From Lachnospiraceae bacterium (lineage in GTDB: Bacteria; Bacillota_A; Clostridia; Lachnospirales; Lachnospiraceae), in contig JAFQDI010000060.1 of the NCBI GenBank assembly GCA_017416055.1, positions 1-7,969 of the forward strand: DNA of 7,969 nt, read 5' to 3'. Under the pieces are notes generated by a model. It did not search any database. It saw only the letters and a list, made by a program, of their open reading frames with translations, and had not been told where the DNA came from. The position numbers and the translations under genes are program-made. Below are positions 1 to 5,144 of this stretch, piece after piece. Positions within the stretch are counted from its first letter, which is position 1. Each line of letters opens with the position of its first letter.

Positions 1-585
1 CAGCAGCAATAATAGCATCATCGCCGGAATGTCCTCCGGTCGGTCAATGATCAGGTTCGGATAGCTGGCAAAGACAAGTAACATCACATAAAACAGGAAG
101 GACATCAACGCAAATATACCCCATCCCTTCTTCACCGCGCTCTGCAATTCAAAATACGCGGTTCTGATTTTCCTGATCGCTAAACACTCGATGATGGGAA
201 ACGACAACAACCGGACAAGAAACAGCGCAATATGCATGCGCGGTGTCAAAAGCTCATCTATTAGTATCGACAAAATAATCAGCTCCGCGGAAATCGTGTT
301 CACCACGCAGAAGGTAAACACAAAACGGAAGTCACGATGCTTCGACAACACAAAAAACAGGATAAAAATGGGGAGCATCAGCACTAACGCTAAACTCTGG
401 CTATAAACCGTCTTTCCCATTTCCAAAAACAACTCTACATTCAGCGCACAAAGCGGACCCAAAAACGCCAAAATCAATACCAAGCTTTTTTTCCACGAAT
501 ACCTGGGCACATAGAAAATCAAGAACGACACCAATACATGGATCAGACACCATACCACCGATGAGATTCTCAATATCTCACTCAT
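1..585 (-). CDS. Sensor histidine kinase, N-terminal membrane half (partial, runs off the window)
   Basis: The reading frame starts at ATG 585-583 and stays open for 195 codons to the window edge. Its ATG overlaps the stop codon of the LytTR regulator by 4 bp (ATGA at 582-585), so the two are probably translationally coupled. The visible protein is almost all membrane: hydrophobic segments at roughly residues 6-26, 33-53, 62-83, 90-111, 118-140 and 157-180, with another starting near 188 (AMMLLLLL). They are separated by short basic loops such as SKHRDFR and RKIRTAYF. This is the usual layout of the sensor domain of AgrC/ComD-like GHKL kinases, which pair with LytTR regulators. The DHp and ATPase domains would lie outside the window, so the kinase call rests on the neighbour and topology, not on a catalytic motif. 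No peptide-pheromone gene is visible. Confidence 0.72.
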   Translation of the reverse strand, partial: MSEILRISSVVWCLIHVLVSFLIFYVPRYSWKKSLVLILAFLGPLCALNVELFLEMGKTVYSQSLALVLMLPIFILFFVLSKHRDFRFVFTFCVVNTISAELIILSILIDELLTPRMHIALFLVRLLSFPIIECLAIRKIRTAYFELQSAVKKGWGIFALMSFLFYVMLLVFASYPNLIIDRPEDIPAMMLLLLL

Positions 586-1325
586 CTCTCTTCCTCTCCT
601 TCAAACCAATAGTCCAACCACTTTGCCCGCAGCTGTGCACACGCGCTTTTCGGAACCACCACACGCATCCCGTTGTCGAAAATTGCAGCATCCTTCTCAA
701 TTGATTTGACATAAAACAGATTCACGGCAAAGCTGGCTCCACACTGGGCAAACCGGCTATCCGCAAGCAACGGCGAGATTGCGTCCGAAAAAGCAATCCG
801 CTTAGATGTGCTGGTGATCTGCCCTCCGTTTGCCAGATGAAAGCAAAGTGCTTTTCCTTCCAGTTCCACATAGCGGATATCATCAAATACCAGCATTGTT
901 GTCTCGTATTTGGTCTTGACCAGGATCCGTTTACTGCGACGCTTATTCAAATTCGCAATTGCCCGATTCATCACATCTGTCAACATTTGCTGCGTGATCG
1001 GCTTCAACAAATAGTGAAATGCCGTCGCAACATAAGATTCCACAGCAAATTCTTTTGAGGAAGTAAGGTATACCAGAATTCCTTTGTCCCCCTGCTTACG
1101 CAGTTCAATCCCCAAATCAATCCCATTCAATCCGGGCATCATCACGTCAAGGATATACAAATCGTATGCCCCGTGCTGATCAACCGCATCCAACAGATCA
1201 TCCCCGGAGGAAAACACGGAAATCCTCGCCCGAAGGTTAGGATGCTCCGTCAAATAGATGTTCAGCATTTCGTAAATGTGTTCTCTCCACCTCAGCTCAT
1301 CGTCACAAAGCGCAATTTTTATCAC
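582..1325 (-). CDS. LytTR-family two-component response regulator (AgrA/LytR type)
   Basis: This is a DNA-binding response regulator of 247 residues. An N-terminal receiver domain spans about residues 1-125: acidic pair D8-D9, phosphoacceptor D60 in ILDVMMPGLNG, the conserved T88/S89 after ILVY, and K108 in LLKPI. A LytTR DNA-binding domain spans about 132-241 (KRILVKTK, IRYVELEGK, FAVNLFYVKSIE, VVVPKS). The start is GTG at 1325-1323, chosen because AGGGG lies 6 nt upstream (1332-1336) and no other in-frame start with a Shine-Dalgarno is present. It is the first gene of an operon with the downstream sensor kinase and has its own promoter at 1360-1388. Family knowledge says such regulators control peptide signalling, bacteriocins, autolysis or virulence. 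The target genes here cannot be told from the sequence. Confidence 0.93.
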   Translation of the reverse strand: MIKIALCDDELRWREHIYEMLNIYLTEHPNLRARISVFSSGDDLLDAVDQHGAYDLYILDVMMPGLNGIDLGIELRKQGDKGILVYLTSSKEFAVESYVATAFHYLLKPITQQMLTDVMNRAIANLNKRRSKRILVKTKYETTMLVFDDIRYVELEGKALCFHLANGGQITSTSKRIAFSDAISPLLADSRFAQCGASFAVNLFYVKSIEKDAAIFDNGMRVVVPKSACAQLRAKWLDYWFEGEEER

Positions 1326-1359
1326 TTTTTTCCCCTCGCCGTCCGATCAATTTACATAA

Positions 1360-1388
1360 ATTATAACATGTCCACGAAAAAATGTCTA
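1360..1388 (-). promoter_or_regulatory. Promoter of the LytTR regulator-kinase operon
   Basis: Reading the minus strand, a -35 box TAGACA (1388-1383) is followed after exactly 17 nt by a perfect -10 TATAAT (1365-1360). TG-T directly precedes the -10, so it is an extended -10. The expected transcription start is near 1353, giving a leader of about 28 nt before the GTG start. No obvious pair of LytTR direct repeats at the usual spacing was seen upstream. Confidence 0.82.
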
Positions 1389-1414
1389 CTTACACAACGC
1401 TTTTCCCTCAACTC

Positions 1415-1453
1415 AAAAAAGAAAGCGAAGCAGCCAAACACTGCCTCGCCTTC
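1415..1453 (-). terminator. Rho-independent terminator of the flavodiiron gene
   Basis: On the minus strand, a 13-bp stem (1453-1441 pairing with 1433-1421, two G-U wobbles) with a 7-nt loop is followed by six T residues (1420-1415). It begins 38 bp past the flavodiiron stop codon and lies upstream of the response-regulator promoter, so it insulates the two units. Confidence 0.88.
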
Positions 1454-1490
1454 TCGTCTTTTCGGTTTTCTAATGTTCAAAACATATCCG

Positions 1491-3341
1491 TCACACAAGC
1501 GGCTCGAAATCTTCCGCTCCATGCTTGCACAGCGGACAAATGAAGTCTTCCGGAAGTGGTTCTCCCTCGTAAACGTATCCGCAAATCTTGCAGACGTAGC
1601 CTTTTTTCTCCTCCAGTTTGGACGGCTTCGGCTTGATATTCGCAAAATAGTATTCATAAGTCACAGAAGGAACCGCCGACAGCACTCTCGCCTCGGTCAC
1701 CTCTGCCACAAACAACGTGTGGGTACCGTAATCTCTCGTCTCGATCACTCTGCCGCTGATCAGCGCATTGGTGTTCTCGGTCACATAGAGCACACCGTTT
1801 TCGCTGCGGGATATCTGATCATATCCGGCAAACTTGTCCACATCGCGTCCGCTCTGGAAACCGAACTGCCGGAACTGAGCAAACTGTGCATCCTGAGAGA
1901 GCACGGAGACGTTGAATACACCGGTCTTCATGATCATATCATGCGTGTAATTTGCCTTGTTCACCGCAACGGTGATCCGCTTCGGAACATCGGTGAGCTG
2001 AACCACGGTGTTGACGATGCAGCCGTTGTCCTTCTCTCCGTCCTTCGCTGTCAATACAAACAGGCCGTAGGACAGTTTGAACATCGCACTCGGATCAATC
2101 TTCGCCTCGTCTGCCGCGTCACAGGCTCCGTCTGCGCAGCCGACCAGATCGGTGGCGATCGTATCAACCAACGCATTCACCTGATCCATCTGGCTCGCCT
2201 TCAGCGCGGAATTTAAGGTCAGGGTATTGTCCAAAATCTTCACATCCTTCAGTGTGGCCAGCAGTTTTCTCATCAGACTGCCTGCGGTGGGTGCCCAGGT
2301 ACCATTCTCGATCAACGCGATGGTACGCTTCTGAAGATTATGTGCAATAATATCGTGAAGCGCATTCTCCATGTTCACGAAAATGCCCGCATTGTATGTC
2401 GTCGATGCAAAGATAATGTGGCTACAGCGGAACACTTCAGACACGATCACGGAGGAATGGGTCACTGATACATCGTATACGCGGATGTCGCGCACACCTT
2501 TCTCAGCCAGCTTCGCAGCGATCAGATCCACAGTCTTCGCAGTATTTCCGTAAACGGAAGCATAGACGATCACAACCGCCTTGTCCTCCGGCGTACAGGT
2601 CGCCCAGTTGATATACTTCTCAACGAACCAGTTGATATTCTTTCTCCAGATGAGGCCGTGCAGAGGACAGATCATCTTGATCTCAATGGTCGCGGCCTTT
2701 TTCAAAAGGGCCTGCACCTGGCTGCCGTATTTGCCCACGATATTCGTGTAGTAACGGCGCGCGTCATCCAGCCAGTCGCGCTCGAAATCCACTTCGTCCG
2801 CAAAAATATTGCCATTGATCGCGCCGAAGCTTCCGAATGCATCCGCAGAGTAAAGGATCTTGTCCGTCGCATCGTAGGTCACCATCGCCTCCGGCCAGTG
2901 AACCATGGGTGCCATCACAAATGCAAAGGTGTGACGGCCGGTGCAAAGCGTATCCATCTCCTTCACCAGGACTACTCTGGAATCCACATCAAAATCAAAA
3001 AACTGCTTGATCATCTTCAGCGTCTTCGCGTTGCAGACAATCTGAACTTCGGGGTAACGCATCACCACATCCTCGATCATCGCACAGTGATCGGGCTCCA
3101 TATGGTTGACAATCAGATAATCTAACGGTCTTCCCGCCAGAACATTTTTCAGATTTTCAAAAAAGATTCCCGCTACCGCGCTGTCCACGGTATCCAAAAG
3201 AACCGTCTTCTCATCCAGTACAACGTAGGAATTGTAGGACACGCCGCGGGGAATCGGATATACATTTTCAAACAGAGCAAGTCTGCGGTCATTACCTCCG
3301 ATCCAATACATATCCTCGGTAATTTTGCGAGTGCAATGCAT
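1491..3341 (-). CDS. Flavodiiron protein fused to flavin reductase and rubredoxin domains
   Basis: This is a 616-residue cytoplasmic O2 and/or NO reductase. Domain 1 (about 1-250) is the metallo-beta-lactamase-like diiron core with every expected ligand: H80, E82, D84 and H85 in NHMEPDHC, H148 in MVHWPEA, D167 in SADAFG, H228 in CPLHGLIWR. Domain 2 (about 254-400) is a flavodoxin fold; YASVYGNTAKT is the FMN phosphate loop. Domain 3 (about 415-570) is a flavin-reductase-like FMN-binding domain (KLSYGLFVLTA, NKANYTHDMI, GTHTLFVAEVTEA). Domain 4 (about 580-616) is a rubredoxin-type iron site with C584, C587, C602 and C605. Family knowledge: electrons pass via rubredoxin and FMN to the diiron centre, which reduces O2 to water or NO to N2O. 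The extra domains suggest the protein carries its own electron-input chain. The ATG start has AAGGAGGT with good spacing (3348-3355). It is monocistronic, with its own promoter and terminator. The rubredoxin loop is unusually short. Confidence 0.95.
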   Translation of the reverse strand: MHCTRKITEDMYWIGGNDRRLALFENVYPIPRGVSYNSYVVLDEKTVLLDTVDSAVAGIFFENLKNVLAGRPLDYLIVNHMEPDHCAMIEDVVMRYPEVQIVCNAKTLKMIKQFFDFDVDSRVVLVKEMDTLCTGRHTFAFVMAPMVHWPEAMVTYDATDKILYSADAFGSFGAINGNIFADEVDFERDWLDDARRYYTNIVGKYGSQVQALLKKAATIEIKMICPLHGLIWRKNINWFVEKYINWATCTPEDKAVVIVYASVYGNTAKTVDLIAAKLAEKGVRDIRVYDVSVTHSSVIVSEVFRCSHIIFASTTYNAGIFVNMENALHDIIAHNLQKRTIALIENGTWAPTAGSLMRKLLATLKDVKILDNTLTLNSALKASQMDQVNALVDTIATDLVGCADGACDAADEAKIDPSAMFKLSYGLFVLTAKDGEKDNGCIVNTVVQLTDVPKRITVAVNKANYTHDMIMKTGVFNVSVLSQDAQFAQFRQFGFQSGRDVDKFAGYDQISRSENGVLYVTENTNALISGRVIETRDYGTHTLFVAEVTEARVLSAVPSVTYEYYFANIKPKPSKLEEKKGYVCKICGYVYEGEPLPEDFICPLCKHGAEDFEPLV

Positions 3342-3376
3342 AAAGTAACCTCCTTAATGATTCATTTTGTTAATTT

Positions 3377-3416
3377 ACGTCGTTTGACGTTTTTATTTGT
3401 CGTTAATTTTTTAACG
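3377..3416. promoter_or_regulatory. Two small palindromes in the flavodiiron leader (candidate operator)
   Basis: ACGTC-gttt-GACGT (3377-3390) and CGTTAA-tttt-TTAACG (3401-3416) are perfect inverted repeats with 4-nt spacers. The hexamer GTCGTT occurs at 3379 and again at 3399, 20 bp apart, about two helical turns. Both lie just downstream of the predicted flavodiiron transcription start (about 3419), where a bound repressor would block transcription. The regulator cannot be named; the sites do not match the PerR or Rex consensus as I know them. They could also be small RNA hairpins in the leader. Confidence 0.4.
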
Positions 3417-3425
3417 GTCTTGTGT

Positions 3426-3454
3426 ATTTTAGCATACTTTCTTCGTTCTGTCTA
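3426..3454 (-). promoter_or_regulatory. Promoter of the flavodiiron gene
   Basis: Minus strand: -35 TAGACA (3454-3449), 17-nt spacer, -10 TAAAAT (3431-3426) preceded by TG-C (extended -10). The -35 hexamer, spacing and extended -10 match those of the response-regulator promoter. The predicted start near 3419 gives a leader of about 78 nt that contains two palindromes. Confidence 0.75.
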
Positions 3455-3511
3455 TCCCTATTTTTACTTTTTTCTAAAATTTCAGGCAAGAAAATGTCAT
3501 AAAATAGGGAT
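3454..3511. repeat. 11-bp perfect inverted repeat bridging the divergent promoters
   Basis: ATCCCTATTTT (3454-3464) and AAAATAGGGAT (3501-3511) are exact reverse complements separated by 36 nt. The left arm shares one base with the -35 of the flavodiiron promoter and the right arm shares one base with the -35 of the channel-gene promoter. The arms are 47 bp apart start to start. The symmetric placement suggests a shared binding site, but no regulator is identified. Confidence 0.6.
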
Positions 3512-3539
3512 TGATTTTTTCACGGTCAGGTTGTACTAT
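3511..3539 (+). promoter_or_regulatory. Probable promoter of the TRIC-family channel gene
   Basis: TTGATT (3511-3516) and TACTAT (3534-3539) are spaced by 17 nt, each matching 4 of 6 consensus bases. Transcription would start near 3546 and leave a leader of about 62 nt. It is weaker than the opposing flavodiiron promoter, so the exact boxes are less certain. Confidence 0.5.
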
Positions 3540-3607
3540 GAACTTGGATGTTTTTGTTTGCACCATCCTTAAATCAACAGCTTCCTGCCTGACTTTGAGG
3601 TGTTTCC

Positions 3608-4255
3608 ATGGATTGGATGAATCTACTGTTTCATATTACTGAAATCATCGGAACCATCGCTTTTGCGATCTCCGGCGCGATGGTCGCCGTCAAAAAGCGG
3701 ATGGATCTGTTCGGCGTGCTCTTCTTAGGCGGTGTTACCGCTCTGGGCGGCGGCACTGTGCGCGATGTTCTGCTCGGGCATTTCCCGCCGAATATGTTTT
3801 ACAGCTATAAATTTTTGCTGATCGCGGCGCTCAGCGCACTCTTAATCTTCATCCTCGCCTACCGTTACCATGACAAATACATGGCAAACGAGGAGCGCAT
3901 GAATCAGATCAATAATATTCTGGATGCCATTGGGTTGGCAGCTTTCGTGGTAACCGGTACACAGGCGGCAATCGTTTCCGGTTACCCGGACAACCCGTTC
4001 CTGTGTGTATTCCTCGGTGCTACCACCGGTGTTGGCGGTGGCGTGATCCGGGATATGATGTGTCAGGAGACACCGGGCATCCTCCGCAAGCATGTGTATG
4101 CGGTGGCGGCGATCATCGGCGGACTCATCTATTATACGCTCTATCATGTCGGTATGGGAACGACTGTCGCGACCATGTGCAGTATGGCGGTAACGATCAC
4201 GATCAGACTGTTGGCGACGCGTTATCGGTGGAGTTTGCCGAAGATACCTGAATGA
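3608..4255 (+). CDS. TRIC-family (UPF0126, YadS/YicG-like) membrane channel protein
   Basis: This is a 215-residue integral membrane protein of the trimeric intracellular cation channel family. Two homologous halves are visible: residues 15-60 (AFAISGAMVAVKKR, then FGVLFLGGVTALGGGTVRD, then LGHFPP) and 106-156 (AFVVTGTQAAI, then FLGATTGVGGGVIRD, then ETPG). Each half carries the GGG-x-RD kink (47-53 and 143-149) that is the family signature. Hydrophobicity suggests about seven membrane helices, the last near 185-204. Length is normal for bacterial members (about 200-220). Bacterial relatives form trimeric pores; reported substrates include monovalent cations and, for some, small metabolites, so the physiological substrate here is open. 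The ATG start is supported by GAGGTG 5 nt upstream (3597-3602). The gene stands alone, divergent from the flavodiiron gene, and ends in a terminator whose stem contains its stop codon. Confidence 0.92.
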   Translation: MDWMNLLFHITEIIGTIAFAISGAMVAVKKRMDLFGVLFLGGVTALGGGTVRDVLLGHFPPNMFYSYKFLLIAALSALLIFILAYRYHDKYMANEERMNQINNILDAIGLAAFVVTGTQAAIVSGYPDNPFLCVFLGATTGVGGGVIRDMMCQETPGILRKHVYAVAAIIGGLIYYTLYHVGMGTTVATMCSMAVTITIRLLATRYRWSLPKIPE

Positions 4256-4287
4256 AAAATTCCCGCGCACGGCGGGATTTTTTCATT
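4251..4287. terminator. Bidirectional terminator shared by the channel gene and the minus-strand small ORF
   Basis: Arms 4251-4266 and 4272-4287 pair over 16 bp with one T-T mismatch, around a 5-nt loop. The GC core is TCCCGC/GCGGGA, flanked by A5 on one side and T6 on the other, so it can work on both strands. The stop codons of the plus gene (4253-4255) and the minus ORF (4283-4285) both lie in the stem. Confidence 0.88.
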
Positions 4288-4564
4288 CACTCAACAGTTT
4301 TTCAATTTCTATCCGCTGCTTACTTGTGTACTCATAGACCGTTGAATTAAACCACTTGGTCTCTATAAAATCCTCCGAAAATGCATCCATCACCTTTTTT
4401 GCAATCCGAAATTGAACATTTGCTTTTTCCGTCTCGCCCTTTTCCTTCAGATATTTTCCCGTAACAATTAACATATCAATCAAGTCTTCTGCCGATATAT
4501 TCTTTTGTTTCTGCGCCGCCTCATAGCTATCGTCGCCATCCAGAAGCGATGCCATCAATTCCAA
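4283..4564 (-). CDS. Hypothetical small helical protein, probably a 5'-truncated gene fragment
   Basis: I do not recognise this gene. The frame gives 93 residues from a TTG at 4564-4562, or 90 from ATG at 4555-4553. It is charged and mostly helical by composition (AEDLIDMLIVTGKYLKEKG, AKKVMDAFSEDFIETKW, SKQRIEIEKLL), with no membrane segment or signal. Neither start has a good Shine-Dalgarno. The frame stays open upstream with natural-looking sequence (TDLVKPTLELVPEIYFTK) to a TGA at about 4636 but offers no better start, and all three minus frames are closed just beyond. This suggests the C-terminal part of a once longer protein. TTGTTT-16 nt-TACAAT on the minus strand ending near 4645 could be a promoter, so a short expressed protein is not excluded. 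The stop codon lies in a good terminator, which fits a real gene end. Confidence 0.42.
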   Translation of the reverse strand: MELMASLLDGDDSYEAAQKQKNISAEDLIDMLIVTGKYLKEKGETEKANVQFRIAKKVMDAFSEDFIETKWFNSTVYEYTSKQRIEIEKLLSE

Positions 4565-4604
4565 CTTGGTAAAATAGATCTCCGGGACGAGTTCAAGCGT
4601 CGGC

Positions 4605-4823
4605 TTGACCAGATCAGTTTGGATCAGCGCTCATCCTGATACTATTGTAGCGCGTTTAGAGGGAAAAACAATAACTCGTTGGGGGAGAATTTTTCTAATA
4701 TCAGTTGAATTTGGCCAAATTTATGTTTTCGTTGACAACTGGGAAGGAATCTGCTATATTAAAGACAGAAAGGGACTACCGATAGACGGTTTAGCCCTCA
4801 AACAATTGGTTGCAAAAAAGTAA
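4605..4823 (+). pseudogene. Start-less plus-strand reading frame, probable 3' fragment of an unknown gene
   Basis: An open frame runs from a TAG at about 4574 to TAA at 4821-4823. The earliest usable start is TTG 4605, which has no ribosome binding site and lies opposite the minus-strand fragment. The predicted end looks like genuine protein, with alternating beta-type segments (RIFLISVEFGQIYVFVDN, then KDRKGLPIDGLALKQLVAKK). Codons are AT-rich (ATA, TTA, CTA, AGA, GGA), unlike the neighbouring genes. The stop codon sits in the stem of a strong terminator, as expected of a real gene end. The family was not recognised. It could instead be a short expressed protein; TG-A-TACTAT (4637-4645) resembles an extended -10 but lies inside the frame with no start codon after it. 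Confidence 0.35.
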
Positions 4824-4861
4824 CCGCTCGTTTTCTGAGGACGGGGCGGTTACTTTTTTGC
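4812..4861. terminator. Perfect 16-bp hairpin, bidirectional terminator
   Basis: Arms 4812-4827 and 4846-4861 are exact reverse complements (GCAAAAAAGTAACCGC and its complement) around an 18-nt loop. Each strand has a GC-rich upper stem followed by six T residues, so it can stop transcription from both sides. It ends the plus-strand frame whose TAA is at 4821-4823 and the minus-strand transcript started at 5041-5069. Confidence 0.88.
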
Positions 4862-5035
4862 CTTTGAACATCTTCGATTACCATCTTGGCATCTATGACT
4901 TTTCATGTACTCAGAGATTCTTCCATCAACCTTACGATTGAATTCGGCCTCTCGCTTGTGCGATAATTGATGATCGGAGGGCTTATCTTCGTCCCTCCGA
5001 AGAGGGCATCGCCGCCTACCGTTTGTGGTAGCCCC
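4812..5035 (-). ncRNA. Candidate structured small RNA of about 220 nt, family unknown
   Basis: A strong promoter at 5041-5069 should start transcription near 5035 with GGGG, and a 16-bp terminator ends it. The 5' part is GC-rich and folds locally: CTACC-acaaac-GGTAG (5031-5016), then CCCTC-TTCG-GAGGG (5006-4993) with a cUUCGg tetraloop. A downstream CCCTCCG (4981-4975) can pair instead with CGGAGGG (4999-4993), so hairpin 2 and this longer 7-bp helix exclude each other, like an RNA switch. CATCAA (4972-4967) can also pair with TTGATG (4929-4924), closing a multi-helix domain. A minus-strand frame of 70 codons (5062-4850) covers the same DNA, but its ATG lies between the promoter boxes, upstream of the start of transcription, so it cannot begin there. 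Inside the transcript only an 18-codon ATG frame (ending CSKAKK) remains in that phase. It matches no riboswitch I know. Alternatives are a leader of a decayed gene or the RNA partner of a lost type I toxin. Confidence 0.5.
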
Positions 5036-5040
5036 AAAAC

Positions 5041-5069
5041 AGTATAGCATAAAACATTTCATTTTTCAA
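5041..5069 (-). promoter_or_regulatory. Strong promoter of the candidate small RNA
   Basis: Minus strand: -35 TTGAAA (5069-5064), exactly 17-nt spacer, -10 TATACT (5046-5041), preceded by TG-C (extended -10). It sits in an AT-rich stretch (about 5041-5118) downstream of the DUF815 gene. It is among the best promoter matches in the window although no convincing protein-coding gene follows it. Confidence 0.8.
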
Positions 5070-5144
5070 GAAAAATTGTTTTTATACTAAATTTTTTATG
5101 ACTTGGCACAAGTTTTTCTAGCCAACTGCAAATCTTCTAACTTC

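Noticed and set aside
1389..1415. GAGTTGAGG and GCGTTGTGT as LytTR binding repeats upstream of the regulator promoter
   Set aside because: They are only 14 bp apart start to start, whereas LytTR sites are usually near 21 bp, and the match to the consensus is poor.
1173..2216. Open plus-strand frame of 347 codons
   Set aside because: It runs antisense to the flavodiiron gene and the response regulator, has no family features and no ribosome binding site. It is a shadow of GC-biased codons on the minus strand.
3546..3568. GGATG/CATCC hairpin in the channel-gene leader as a riboswitch
   Set aside because: It is a single 5-bp stem with a 13-nt loop, no further helices and no alternative terminator before the start codon.
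4850..5062. Minus-strand 70-codon frame starting MKCFMLYCF
   Set aside because: Its ATG lies in the spacer between -35 and -10 of the strongest nearby promoter, upstream of the predicted transcription start, and has no Shine-Dalgarno. The region is better read as a structured RNA, though the C-terminal 35 residues look protein-like.
5102..5119. ACTTG-gca-CAAGT hairpin followed by T5 on the plus strand
   Set aside because: The stem is only 5 bp AT-rich, no plus-strand gene precedes it, and the minus strand has no T-tract, so it is not a convincing terminator for the DUF815 gene.
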